A DNA stretch of 64,000 nucleotides, taken from positions 1 through 64,000 of the forward strand of contig VCMS01000148.1 in the NCBI GenBank assembly GCA_022539475.1, in the 5' to 3' direction. Source of the stretch: Gracilaria domingensis (taxonomy: Eukaryota; Rhodophyta; Florideophyceae; Gracilariales; Gracilariaceae). A model generated the notes under the pieces. That model had not been told where the DNA came from. It saw nothing but the letters and a program-made list of their open reading frames with translations, and ran no database searches. The translations under genes and the position numbers were made by a program. The number at the start of each line of letters is the position of its first letter. Position 1 is the stretch's first letter. Of this stretch, positions 21,471-31,382 are shown in pieces.

Positions 21471-22151
21471 CTAATCTCTTACTCGACAAGCCTTGCAGCA
21501 TGAGAGAAGAAGACCCGACAGAATAGACGAACGGGAGCGTCGAGAACAAGGAGAGCAACAACTGCCAAACGGATTACCGACCAGAACAACAAATCTTCCA
21601 CTGTATGTTTCGTCGAAATAAGAGGGAAGTTGGAACCGCGCTCTAGCATGTGGGTCAGGCACAACCTCGTTAAGAATTTTTCGAATTTGGTCGCGATTCT
21701 TGTGAGATGGAAGAAGAATACAAGTAATCGGAGAAACGCCCAACTGCTCAACCGGAGTCCATGAAGTCGGGATTCTTGAAATTGTGTCTTCAGACAAATG
21801 CACACTGGTAGTGGCGCATGACTTGACTGAGAGCTTTGCTTTGTCGTCACCCGTCGCAAACAATTGTAGCTGCCTATCTGGCACGGTTGGTCTCGGAAAA
21901 TTGCAGGTATATGTGTTTCCTGACTCCGAAGCGCACACATCTTTATTGCACGTTATATCGATGCGCATGACTCCCTCAGAGTTTCTCTGTGTCTGATGAT
22001 AATCACTTCTTCCAGCCTCTTCCTTGATAACTATGTTGCCGAAATGAAAATCAGACCTGGAGGTTGAGGCCAAGGAAGGAATTGCAAGCACTTGCACTGA
22101 GGAAATTCTGACCAAGAGAGAGACGAACAAAGTAACGGCCGAAAAGTTCAT
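21471..22151 (-). CDS. small secreted twin-CCxxC protein, paralogue 1
   Basis: 226 residues with a signal peptide (about residues 1-23: FSAVTLFVSLLVRISSVQVLA). The mature part holds a conserved block (DITCNKDVCASESGNTYTCN, then RPTVPDRQLQLFATG), a segment ending PITCILLP, a block LPSYFDETYSG...VGNPFGSCC, and a tail with two CCxxC motifs separated by ~16 residues. No membrane segment is present after the signal. Two homologues lie at 24778-25464 and 30284-30976. The ATG context (AATCACGATG) resembles theirs. Family unknown to me. An extracellular or wall-associated disulphide-rich protein is likely; metal binding by the Cys pairs is possible. Intronless. Confidence 0.8.
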   Translation of the reverse strand: MNFSAVTLFVSLLVRISSVQVLAIPSLASTSRSDFHFGNIVIKEEAGRSDYHQTQRNSEGVMRIDITCNKDVCASESGNTYTCNFPRPTVPDRQLQLFATGDDKAKLSVKSCATTSVHLSEDTISRIPTSWTPVEQLGVSPITCILLPSHKNRDQIRKILNEVVPDPHARARFQLPSYFDETYSGRFVVLVGNPFGSCCSPCSRRSRSSILSGLLLSCCKACRVRD

Positions 22152-22290
22152 CGTGATTCGAACAAAACTGGGAGGTATGGTTGGTACAAGATCAACAGGC
22201 CAATGCTTCAGGGGAAAGGGAAAAAGGAATAAAAAAGGAGTAATGATGAGTTGAGAGAAGGAAGCAGAAGATCGGAGGCAAGAATTGGCC

Positions 22291-22300
22291 TTTTATGCAT
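22291..22300 (-). promoter_or_regulatory. TATA-like box of secreted-protein gene 1
   Basis: atgcataaaa on the minus strand, about 140 bp before the ATG. The same element (cataaagga) stands at 25601-25610 and 30177-30184 before the paralogues. Confidence 0.5.
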
Positions 22301-22429
22301 TGGCGATCGCAGCTGATGAGTTTCGAGTGCCAGAAAAGAGTTTATCCCGGGCCACCAGAAAGAATCGGCATGAAACTGTTTACGCTGCTGCCGCCATGCT
22401 GACAACAATTCGTAGAACCACATAGCAGC

Positions 22430-24690
22430 GAGAAGGTACGAGATTGAAGTTTTGAGCTGCTATCGTCAAAGGCGGTAGTTTTTCAAGTCTTTTCGCAATA
22501 CTTGAGATACAGTTCCAATAGAAAGCACGCAACAATCATGTTATCTCGATGTTTGCTGCTTTCCAGCAAAGAATAGTCTAATTAGGTGCGTGCATCAACT
22601 TGTTCATCCGACAGTTCCTCCTGCGGAACACTTACTTCCGTAAGCGTTTCCAATCGTGCTTTTGAGACTTTTCCGAGAATAACAGGACACCAACTCGTAA
22701 GGTGTGCCCACTTTCTCGATACTGTTGGTACCAAAGGTACCATCGCTATACAATCAAGCCCGCCTCGACAACCTTCTTTCGTCGAGACACATCTTTGGCT
22801 CTCTCCGTTTCACACAGCCATGTCAACTGAAAAACTTGATCGATTTTGAAGCTTGACAGACTTGAAACTGTAAGCATTTCAAGAAAACAACCAATGCCAT
22901 CATGGTAACTTCGACCAATAAACTTCGCTGCGTCCTTCCGTTTGGCGGAAACGAAGTCGAGCGCGCGACGCGCGACGATTGCATTGCAGCAATCGAAGAC
23001 TGTCTCGCACGAGAGCGCACCTGCGAGCGCAGAGGCAGAAGACAGATCGCGTCGCGCGTAAGGTCGGATACGCGACGGAGCTTTGACAACAGCGTGTCTG
23101 CAGCCATGGCTGTCATCGGCGCTGGGCAAGCCATCTCACGCCCTTGGGCCCAAGGGCCACCCCAACAGGCACCCAATTCGACTGTTTGCTAGTTTCCGCT
23201 TTGTTTTCTTTTTTTTCAAACTATTTGAAATCGTTAATTCTTCATGACAAATTTGAATTTTTCTGTGGATCACAACACCTTCAACGACGAGTCGGGGTAA
23301 GCAAACCGCTCTAACCACCGGCCGTCGACCGTCTCCTCGCTGCAACCGCCGCCGCGACGCGCCCGCACGCAAACGTCTCAAACGCCTCGGCCCACGCAAA
23401 TGCGGCTGCTTCTCAGTCACCAACAAGTGCTACAAGCGCTCCTCATACGCATGGGGTGTGTGCTGCATCTCGATCGCGGGTGCCGGCCGACGTGCCGGAT
23501 CGTTCGAATGCGATCGGAGCTTTCCAGTTTTGACTTTTTCCAAAACTTTGTTAAGATTTCCATGTTTTTTTTTCTTTTGAACACACGGGCATCGAGATGG
23601 AAGTCCAACTTCATTACAGTCGCTCCCCGCCACGTCACATCGTGGTGACGATGACGCAACAATGCAGGGCAGTCTCGCTGACCACGCGGCGTCGCGAGAC
23701 ATTTTGAACGTCATCGACCAAAAGTTGGAAGACCCAGGCTTCGTGTCCGGATTCTCGGGTGAGGTTATGTATGACGGCTGGAGTGTGTTGTGTCCTTCGG
23801 ACACCAACACACTTTCATGATGCTCGGCAACAAGAACTCGTCGCGATACTTGTGCTCGAGACGGCAAACTTTCACATGTAAACTAGTACACGAACACGCC
23901 CTGAGACATAACGACCTTTTCGTTCCCGTCTTTCTGTTCTTCATCAGTGCCATTGTTGTTACCTTCTGTTTCCTCTGAGGTGTAGTGACTCACTATTAGT
24001 AGACAATAAAGTCACGAGTTCGTCACTACTTCGCAGGACAAAAAGCAACATGTTAAAATGGAATCCAGTCATACGATCTCGAGGCTCTCTTCGAACTCTC
24101 GACAGTTGCTTGGCCCAAAAAAACATCAACCGGCGATGGTTCAAGTACACGTGGCGCTCACCACAAGTGCACGAAATACTTTTTGAATTCGAAATCAAGT
24201 TCATAGCTTGACAGTTTTGAATTTTAATTTCGATTTCAAAACATATGTGGGAGCCAGAAGTATTCCGATGAGCTTGCTCTCTACTGGTAGTGGTCTCGAT
24301 GTGTGATGTGATATTTTCTAGGTGGGATACAGTTTTGGATGGCTGTATCACAACGGAGATGCTGAACAGGTAAAACTGATCTCTTTCCTTGTCTTCCTCG
24401 CAGAATCTTGGGCCCAGTTACTCGTTCACGTGTTCTACAGAACTGGGGGCCCATTCCTATTCGAAAACCTACGTCTGCGTCACAAAGACGATCTTAAGAA
24501 GAACAGTACTGGAATTTGGGTGCCACTTCATACTTGACATTAGTAGACCAATCATAGAATATCTTCAACTCATTTTAGTGTTTTCAGTTTGTATCTAACA
24601 AGCAACAATAAATCTTAAGAAAGTAGGAATTTCTTTTTCGGAGTCATAAGTTCATTACTTCAGTTGTAAGCTTGGTATGAGTCGCTCAGT
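22430..24690. other. 2.3-kb region without a supported gene
   Basis: Only short overlapping ORFs on both strands, none with a recognisable domain or a paralogue. A CG-rich patch at 23330-23400 resembles, on the minus strand, the end of the gene at 28094 (AEAFETF). The rest looks like spacer. Confidence 0.5.
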
Positions 24691-24698
24691 CACACGCC

Positions 24699-24726
24699 TG
24701 TTTCCCTGCTCAGCGGAAGGGAAACA
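24699..24726 (-). terminator. 3' hairpin after secreted-protein gene 2
   Basis: TGTTTCCCT (24699-24707) pairs with AGGGAAACA (24718-24726): a perfect 9-bp stem with a 10-nt loop, 52 nt after the stop. The equivalent stem of paralogue 1 keeps the outer seven pairs, so the pairing is conserved. Confidence 0.45.
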
Positions 24727-24777
24727 TGGCTGACAAACGAAAGATACTACCAACAGCGCCTGTCCACCAATGATTAA

Positions 24778-25464
24778 TCAATTTAATTGGCAAGCCCTGC
24801 AGCATGAGAAACCAGAAGGTCTGCGGGATCGTTGAGATGTACGAGAACAAGGATAGCAACAACTGCCAAACGGATTACCGACCAACGTATGAAAGTCTCT
24901 CGCGTTTGCCAGGTCAAAATAAGAGGGAAGTCGATATTTCGCTCGAGCAAGAGCGTTCGGCACCAGTTGGACAAGCATTTGTCGAATTTCGTCGGTTTTC
25001 TTGTCATGAGGAAGAAGAAAGCAAGTTATTGGAGGCAAGCGCAATTGCTCAATCGGAGTAAATGAAGCTGGAATGGTTGAAAGAGTACCTTCGGTCAAGT
25101 GCACGTTGACAGTTGCGCAAGACTCGACTGAGAGTATTCCCTTGTCGTTACCGGTTGCAAACAATTGCAGGTGCCTGTCCTGCACGGTTGGTCTCGAAAA
25201 ATTGCAGGCATATGTGTTTCCCGAATCCGAAGCGCACACTTCTTTGTTGCACGTTATATCGATCTGAAAAGCGTCCTGAGAGTTTCTCTGCGTCCGTCGA
25301 TTTAACGTTAGTCCAACTCGAGGAGCATCGTGATGTATGACAGAAGTAGTACCAAAAGGCGCACCAGCGGTTGCGGCTGAGACGGAGGTCGGGCTTGCAA
25401 AGACCAAAAGTGAGGAGATGTTGAAGAAGACAGTGGCGAACAACAAAACTGTGCGGAAATCCAT
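24778..25464 (-). CDS. small secreted twin-CCxxC protein, paralogue 2
   Basis: 228 residues. The signal peptide is about residues 1-23 (VLLFATVFFNISSLLVFA). It shares all blocks of the family: DITCNKEVCASDSGNTYACN, RPTVQDRHLQLFATG, ESCATVNVHLTEGTLSTIP, PPITCFLLP, LPSYFD, VGNPFGSCC, and the twin CCxxC tail (SCCYPC, then SCCRAC). Roughly half of the residues match paralogue 1. The ATG lies in AATCGCAATG, the same context as in paralogue 3. Intronless, with a TATA-like box at 25601-25610. Function unknown; secreted and probably disulphide-bonded. Confidence 0.82.
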   Translation of the reverse strand: MDFRTVLLFATVFFNISSLLVFASPTSVSAATAGAPFGTTSVIHHDAPRVGLTLNRRTQRNSQDAFQIDITCNKEVCASDSGNTYACNFSRPTVQDRHLQLFATGNDKGILSVESCATVNVHLTEGTLSTIPASFTPIEQLRLPPITCFLLPHDKKTDEIRQMLVQLVPNALARAKYRLPSYFDLANARDFHTLVGNPFGSCCYPCSRTSQRSRRPSGFSCCRACQLN

Positions 25465-25600
25465 TGCGATTTGAAACCAAAAAGAAACAGACTGGTCGGT
25501 ACTTGATGGGTAAACCAGTTTGCGAGGGAGGGATGAGGAGCTTTGGGAACTGATGATGGGATGACGGAAGCAGACAGAAGACCGTTCGAGAGAGAAGTGC

Positions 25601-25610
25601 TCCTTTATGT
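25601..25610 (-). promoter_or_regulatory. TATA-like box of secreted-protein gene 2
   Basis: acataaagga on the minus strand, ~140 bp before the ATG at 25464. It matches the boxes of the other two paralogues. Confidence 0.5.
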
Positions 25611-25769
25611 ACCGGCGGATATAGACATGGACACGGGTGAAAACCGCTTTGCAGTATGCCGCAGTTCACGAGTATCGAACTTTGGCGAAGGGATTGTCCA
25701 TGGTTGCCAGGAGGCAGCAGAAAATTACGTCGGTTCTCTGCTGCCTCTACGTCGACACTACTGCGCGTA

Positions 25770-27990
25770 GGCTATATGCCTGCAACTAAAAAGTGTTAGG
25801 AGTGAAGTTATAGCCCACCACCGTCAAAAGGCATTCTCCCTTGCACTTTATTCCACGCCACTCAGGGGACAGAAGAATAGAAAAAGCACAGCAATCCTGG
25901 GCGAGCCACCGTCGGATGCTGTCTACCAGTGGACAATTATGTTCCCAGTTGTTGGCCTTTGCTTGGGGATCCAGCTCGCGCCTCCGCGGAAGAGTTGAAG
26001 CCTGACGTAGGCGATTCTTGACGTGCATTGCGGCCCAGTTGGATGAGTTTTTGAATTTGGCGCTTCCGCGGCCGTCGAACAGCAGAAAAGGTTTGACCTA
26101 CTCTTTATGATGAGAGGTGCATCTGTGGAGCGGAACAAATGCAAAGTTTGAAGAACCATATCATCTTTCTCTCGAAGATTATGTTCGTCGAAATTGAATG
26201 TTTTTCCGACAAAAAGACAAAACAAATAAAACTTTTGCCTCAAAATAATTCAAATTCCGTGCAAAGGGTATAATAATTATACCCTTTGCACTGAATTTGA
26301 ATTATTTATATGCATTTTCACTCATCTGTACTGATCGACGGTAAGCGGTCCGTAAGGATCGCTAAGCACGATCTTGTGGTGCAGGCTGACAATCGGCGAA
26401 CCGGCCCGTTGCGAGGCTGTGCTTCGACTGTTACCTACTCGCACTGGCGGCTGCTCAAGGAGTCGCGTGCGAAATCAACCACGGCCTCCCGGTTGAGACT
26501 GCCCGACGAAAGAGTTAGTCGATGTAGACGAAATATACTTTTTACTTTTGGTGCTGTTGATGACAGTACAGAGCATGAGGAGTAATTACTCGTCGCTACT
26601 TGATAAAACGAAGCGCCGTAAAACCAAAGCGGCACTTTGCCGGTGAGCCGACATCATGCAGGAGCTCTATCAATAAAGCTGTTGCGTCATGTATCAAATT
26701 GCATAAATCATTTGATATGTTACGCAAGATTCACGAACCGAAACAGTATTCTTTCTCTCGAAAGAAAGCATTGCTCTCAACCGATATTGCAGTCAATATC
26801 AAGCGGATAGACAGCGGACAATCTACAAGCATGGCGATGCATGCGAAATCGAAGATTCGCTCGCACAAGAGAGGAGAGAAGGCGGGACGCAAAAGGGAAG
26901 AGCTAAGAGTGAGATGTAAGCAGCATACAGAAGACAGATTTGTTGGTGTACAGATAGCGTGGTGGCAACCATTGGCGGGCACTTGTGAGGTTGATGTGAC
27001 ACAGCCAATCGCGCAAGGACTTTTTTGGTTTCTCGCAGTGAGCAATGTTTCCGGAAGTGGGTGCTGCAATAGAGTACAACGCAGCGCACCAAATCATGAG
27101 ACGAATTGGGCTGACCAGTCAGTCAGCTGACTGGTACCAGAGTTGAGAACAGGCAGCACGTGTTGGGTACTCTTTTGTATTTCTGTATTTCTGTTGTAGC
27201 TGTCGTTGTTCAAGCGTCATTTCAGTCGCCGAGACGCACGGAGTGGACAGGCACGAGAGTGCCTCGTCCGGAGTGCATCTCGCCCGTTTTCAGCTTTTGA
27301 AAGATTTGGCAAGCCGTCCGCGGCTGCTCGATTCGGATTCCGTTCGGGCGCGCTTGCGCTGCTGCCGGCTGTGTGCGCGCGTGCGTTGTTCGGCTCGGAA
27401 GCGTTTGTGCCGCGGCTGTTGGCGGCCGTGCGGCACGGCCGTTGCTGACAACGTGGTGTGACGGCGAGCCACGCGCAGATGAATGGACACAAGTCGTGCT
27501 GCTGCACACGTACGACAATGTCGCACATGTGATTCGGCGGCTGCGCGTGGCGTGACGCGTGGCGTGATGCGAGTTTGGCAGGTGCGAGAAAGGTGCGCTC
27601 CTAAAATAGCGCATGTTTGGGCCATTTACACGCGCCGCTGTGCGGCGACTGTATGAGAAGCGCGCCGCGACGGCTGGTCTCACCGTCATTGCGTGGGACA
27701 GCGCCGCGCTTGTGCGCGCGCGGCGCGAGGCGCGCGCATGTTCTCGCGCGCGCGCGCATGTTCTCGCGCGCGCGGACTGGGCGGGAACGCGGGCGACGGA
27801 GCACACGACGCGGGGGCGCACCGGCCGCGGCGCACCAGCAAAGCCAGCTTCGCGGCGCGCGCGCGGTGCAAGCGTGCCGCCGACGCGTGCCGCTTCCCCG
27901 CGCGCGGCGCGGCGCGAGGCAAGACGCACACGTGTTGCACAATAAAGAGCGCTTGCAGCATATTTTAACACACACAAAAAAAAACGTCCA
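25770..27990. other. 2.2-kb region without a firm gene
   Basis: An open frame at 26600-27130 (+) is 176 codons long but does not begin with ATG; its first ATG would be near 26717. It is basic, lacks a recognised domain and remains doubtful. The region also holds the palindrome at 26243-26307. From 27220 the GC content rises into a CG-rich island where long ORFs on both strands are expected by composition alone. Confidence 0.4.
26243..26307. repeat. 65-bp near-perfect palindrome
   Basis: Two 32-nt arms (26243-26274 and 26276-26307) are inverted copies with one mismatch around a single central base. AT-rich with a GTGCAAAGGGTATAAT core. It could be a foldback element or a strong cruciform/hairpin. 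No gene adjoins it closely. Confidence 0.8.
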
Positions 27991-28040
27991 ACATCAAAAC
28001 ACGCGCACAGCGCGCGCGCGCGCGCGCGCGCCGCCGGCGG
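27720..28040. repeat. alternating CG-rich island with CGCG runs
   Basis: Long alternating purine/pyrimidine runs include a direct repeat of gcgcgcatgttctcgcgcgc (27736-27775 region) and a ~(CG)11 run at about 28009-28031. Such runs can form Z-DNA. ORFs here on either strand are composition artefacts. Confidence 0.6.
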
Positions 28041-28093
28041 TGCGGGAATTGGCGCCGCCGCGCCAAACATACAGAGCAGTGTAAGCGGCGCGC

Positions 28094-28891
28094 CTAGCTG
28101 CCGCCGCCGCCGCGCCGTCTCCCCGCCGCCTCCGCCGCCGCCGCCGCCGCCGCCGCGGGCTTGACGCGCACGGGCACAAACGTCTCGAACGCCTCGCCGT
28201 CCAGCACGAGCGCGCGGCACTCCACCAGCACGGTGGACTCGCCGACGGCGCCGGGCGCCACGTCGAGGCTGAGCACGCCGTCGCCAAAGCTCACGTCGCG
28301 CTCCCGCAGCACGCCCTTCGCGCCGCCGTGCGCCAGCACGTGCGTGCCCACGTCCAGCCGCTTGACGCCGGGCGGCACGTGCGCCGCGTAGCCCAGGCGC
28401 ACCGTCTGCGCCTCCGCGCCGGAGCGCAGGTCCAGCCCGGCGCCAAAGTCGCCCGACACCAGCGTGCGCTCGTCGCGCTCGTCGAAGAACGCCAGCCCGT
28501 ACACGTCGTGCGCGCGGCGCGCCGCGTAGCGCCGCGTCTCGCCAGAAGCCGTGCGCGTGGTGACGGCGAGCTGGTAGCGCGCGGTGCCGGGCAGGCGGTC
28601 GAAGCTGTGCGTCAGGCTGATGTTGGACAGCGAGTCGGACACCTGCGTCACCGCCAGCGAGTGCGACGTGAGCACGTGCGAGTCCGGCGTGCTCACCACC
28701 GTGTCGGTGATGCGCTCGCCCTCCTCCAGCTGCAGCATGAAGTGCTGCGCGCTCTCGGCCGCGCCGTACTGCAGCAGCGACTGCGCGCCGCCCGACAGGT
28801 GCGTCAGGCGCGCGTGGCCGCGCGCCGCCAGCAGCAGCAGCAGCAGCGGCGGCAGCAGCGGCGCTAGTCTCCTCATCCCGGCGATCATCAT
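28094..28891 (-). CDS. secretory-pathway protein of unknown family
   Basis: 265 residues in a very GC-rich frame with a strong third-position bias. A typical signal peptide (about residues 1-27, LAPLLPPLLLLLLAARGHA) is followed by ~210 residues that read as alternating beta strands (HFMLQLEEGERITDTVV, TARYQLAVTTRT, ESTVLVECRALVLDGEAFE). One NxS site (SNISLTHS) is present. The end is an Ala run and a Gly/Arg tail, without a second membrane helix. An ER-lumenal or secreted beta-sandwich is likely. PIG-X- or ribophorin-like folds were considered but no diagnostic motif supports them. A CT-rich leader lies before the ATG and a TATA-like GATAAAG at 29076-29082. Confidence 0.7.
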   Translation of the reverse strand: MMIAGMRRLAPLLPPLLLLLLAARGHARLTHLSGGAQSLLQYGAAESAQHFMLQLEEGERITDTVVSTPDSHVLTSHSLAVTQVSDSLSNISLTHSFDRLPGTARYQLAVTTRTASGETRRYAARRAHDVYGLAFFDERDERTLVSGDFGAGLDLRSGAEAQTVRLGYAAHVPPGVKRLDVGTHVLAHGGAKGVLRERDVSFGDGVLSLDVAPGAVGESTVLVECRALVLDGEAFETFVPVRVKPAAAAAAAAEAAGRRRGGGGS

Positions 28892-28910
28892 GGTTGCGGC
28901 TGGGGTGGTG

Positions 28911-28972
28911 CGAGCGAGCGAGCGAGAGACACAGAGAGAGCGACAGAGAGAGCGGGAGCGAGAGAGAAGAAG
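28911..28972. repeat. GA/CT-rich tract in 5' leader of the 28094 gene
   Basis: The plus strand reads gagcgagcgag...gagagaagaag, so the transcript leader of the minus-strand gene is CT-rich. It is a simple-sequence tract and perhaps a translation-related leader. Confidence 0.55.
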
Positions 28973-29075
28973 AGGCGGCGGCGAAGGGAAGCGGAATGCG
29001 GCGGGCGACTGGCGCTCTCGAGCTCGGTGCTACCTGATCGCAGCGCCGCGCCCCCGACCGCCATGCCGCGCCGCT

Positions 29076-29082
29076 CTTTATC
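29076..29082 (-). promoter_or_regulatory. TATA-like box of the 28094 gene
   Basis: GATAAAG on the minus strand, ~185 bp before the ATG and directly before the CT-rich leader. It is weaker and further away than the boxes of the neighbouring genes. Confidence 0.3.
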
Positions 29083-29109
29083 AGCGGATCGCGCGCGGCT
29101 TGCTTAGGC

Positions 29110-29570
29110 GCTTGGCGCCGCCTCGCGAGCGCCGCGCGCGCGTACGTATAAAGGCGCGTTTAATACGCGAATAGGCGGCGCCGCCGCGCGCCGCGCGCGC
29201 TGCTTACCGCGCGCGTCGCGCCGCGCTGTATGCGCGTATCTGCGCGGCGGCGAATGGGCGCGCGCCGCGCTTCGCGCGCCGCCGCGACAAGCAGGCGGCT
29301 GCTTACCGCCGCGGCGCGGCGCGGCGCCGGCGGCGGCTGCTTGCCGCGCGCGCACGTGCGCGCAGATATTGGCGCGGCGGCGAATCTCGCGCGGCGCGCG
29401 CTGTAAACGCGGCGCGTGCTGACGCGCGCCGCCAACGGGCGCCAACCGCCGCCCAACGCGCGCGGCGCCGTTGCTTACAGCGCGCGCGGCGGCCGGCGAC
29501 GCGCAGCGCGCGACGGCTCGTCGGCGCGACGCGCGCGCGCGCGCCCTAAACTTAGACCGTGTGTCAGTGG
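29110..29570. repeat. CG-rich degenerate repeat block
   Basis: Repeated, imperfect units built from gcgcgcgc and ctgcttaccgc(gcg) (for example near 29200, 29300, 29337 and 29470). No gene is supported. The long ORFs here on both strands are due to composition. Confidence 0.55.
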
Positions 29571-30170
29571 CGCGCCTTGTCAGCCGAGCAAGCAAGCACA
29601 AGCAACGTCGCGCAAGCTTGGGCTGCATTCCCGCGCGTCGGCACGTGCGCAACAATGCAACAGTTGCAGCAGTTACTGCTCTCATATCGCGCACGCGGCA
29701 ATCATTTCACTTACACCCGCCGCTGTCGCCGTTGTAATGCACCCGTTGTAATGCGCGTGTGAGCGCGCTACCTTCATCTTGATTGCGCGCGTGGCCACTC
29801 GCACGACTACGCCGCCATTTACACCGCCGCGCGCTACATCTAATTTGTCTTCAGCCGCCCTCCGCCCGGCTGCCACAGCGTTGCCTCCGATGCCCCACCG
29901 CGCACAGCGTGCTTGACGCAACCCCGAATTTGTTGTCGACGTTAGCCTCCCTTGGCCCGCAGCGCTTAGAAACGAGCCACAGTGCCCGAGCACCGCACGC
30001 CCCACTGCACTGTTTGCCGCTTTTCCACCAGCGCAAACAACCGCTGCCAACAAAACTGTGACTGCTAACTCAAACGTACACAAGCCATGTAACCCATGTT
30101 CACAACCAAGCCACACACCATCGCCTTCTTGTTGGCAGCCCGGCACAACCCCCTTCGCCCAAGATCTTCG
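29570..30170. other. spacer before secreted-protein gene 3
   Basis: About 600 bp with overlapping short ORFs in several frames, none with recognisable features. It presumably holds the distal promoter of the gene starting at 30284. Confidence 0.4.
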
Positions 30171-30176
30171 CCGCTG

Positions 30177-30184
30177 CATAAAGG
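30177..30184 (+). promoter_or_regulatory. TATA-like box of secreted-protein gene 3
   Basis: cataaagg, 100 bp before the ATG at 30284. It is followed by a leader with gcttctgtattacggcttcatcc, which resembles the leader of paralogue 2 on its strand. Confidence 0.5.
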
Positions 30185-30283
30185 AGCCCCTCTTGCGAAC
30201 CATGCCTCTGTTTGCTGCTTCTGTATTACGGCTTCATCCGCCAAGTGCCGCGCAGTCTTTGTTCATCTTCATTTCCAATCGCA

Positions 30284-30976
30284 ATGATTTGCCTCGCAGT
30301 TTTGTTGTTTGCCGCTGTCTTCTTCCACCGCTTTCCACTTGCTGCCGTTGCAGTCCCAACTCCCGTCTCCGTCGAAACGGACGGTGCGCCCTTCGGAGCC
30401 AACTCCGGCTGGCACGATCACGCATCCAGCTTTGGATTGCCTCCCGATCGACCGCCAAACACAAATTCAAAAGCCGCCGTGCACGTCGATATCACATGCA
30501 ACCAAAATGTGTGCGCCTCGCATTCGGGAAACGCGTATATTTGCAACGTTCCAAGACCAACCGTGCCGGACCGCCAGCTGCAATTGTTCGCCTCTGGTCA
30601 CCACGCTGAAAGGGTCCGCGTCGAGTCTTTCACAACTACTGACGCACACCTGTCCGAAGGCACGCTTTCGACTATTCCAACTTTGTGGACCCCAATCGCG
30701 CACTCCGGCATGGCACCCATCTCCTGCATTCATGTTCCACCTCGCAAAACTGGCGACGAAATCATGCAAATGCTGTCCAAGCTTGTGCCAGAGCCCCATG
30801 CTCGCGAGCAATATCAGCTGCCTTCTCATTTTGACGCAGCAAACGGAATAAGACCTTATTATTTCTACGGCCATCCGTTCGGCAGTTGTTGCCGTTCGTG
30901 TTCTTATACATCTCATCGCTCCAGTATTCCGTCAGCTTTGTCATGCTGCGAGGCTTGTCTGCTGGTAGATGAATGA
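30284..30976 (+). CDS. small secreted twin-CCxxC protein, paralogue 3
   Basis: 230 residues from the ATG at 30284. An in-frame upstream start (30212) was rejected because the context AATCGCAATG and the signal peptide (MICLAVLLFAAVFFHRFP) match paralogue 2 exactly at this point. Conserved blocks: DITCNQNVCASHSGNAYICN, RPTVPDRQLQLFASG, EGTLSTIPTLWTPI, LPSHFD, GHPFGSCC and the tail SCCRSC...SCCEAC. It diverges more around residues 35-70 and lacks the Cys of ESCATT (reads ESFTTT). It lies on the opposite strand to paralogues 1 and 2. Secreted, function unknown. Confidence 0.8.
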   Translation: MICLAVLLFAAVFFHRFPLAAVAVPTPVSVETDGAPFGANSGWHDHASSFGLPPDRPPNTNSKAAVHVDITCNQNVCASHSGNAYICNVPRPTVPDRQLQLFASGHHAERVRVESFTTTDAHLSEGTLSTIPTLWTPIAHSGMAPISCIHVPPRKTGDEIMQMLSKLVPEPHAREQYQLPSHFDAANGIRPYYFYGHPFGSCCRSCSYTSHRSSIPSALSCCEACLLVDE

Positions 30977-31345
30977 TTTGGTGTTCCCTTTCGCCGGTTA
31001 ATGATGAAAACAAAACTCCGACACGCCGTTTTGCTACAAAATGGACGCCGCGGAGCTCTCTCAGTTTATTGGCCTTCGGATGCTTTGCGCGACTGACTGA
31101 CTTCTCAAAACACATCGTTTGAAATTCAAAAAATAACTTCCATTCAAATTTTGAATGCCTTTACGCTCAACGTGTGCGAGCTGTGCACAAGTGCCACGTG
31201 TCCGGAGATGGCCTTTGAGTGTATACAAAGATCGCCAAAAATGCTGTAATGCGCAACACTTGACGAGATTGTGTGACGTGTAGTCCTCTCTTTCCATGTG
31301 TGTGACTGTCACACACATCGAAATAGAGAAATAGAGCACTACAAC

Positions 31346-31382
31346 GTAACGTATCATGTCACGCTGTGACATGATACGTTAC
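31346..31382. terminator. perfect 17-bp hairpin after the membrane-protein gene
   Basis: Arms 31346-31362 and 31366-31382 are exact inverted copies around gct, 50 nt after the stop of the minus-strand gene. If the outer G/C pair is excluded, CAACG stands directly on both sides, so it could also be a tiny foldback insertion with a 5-bp target duplication. Confidence 0.55.

Noticed and set aside
26600-27130. 176-codon open frame
   Set aside because: No ATG at its start, no domain and no paralogue; kept only as a doubtful mention in the region entry.
27222-28220. 332-residue minus-strand open frame, and plus-strand ORFs in the same island
   Set aside because: Arg/Ala-rich product typical of translated CG-rich DNA. 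It overlaps the better supported gene at 28094-28891 in another frame, and has no domains.
28328-28867. plus-strand ORF of 179 codons opposite the secretory protein gene
   Set aside because: Shadow of the minus-strand gene, whose signal peptide and beta pattern are convincing.
30212-30283. upstream start for secreted-protein gene 3
   Set aside because: It would bury the signal peptide behind 24 polar residues. The ATG at 30284 shares the start context with its paralogue.
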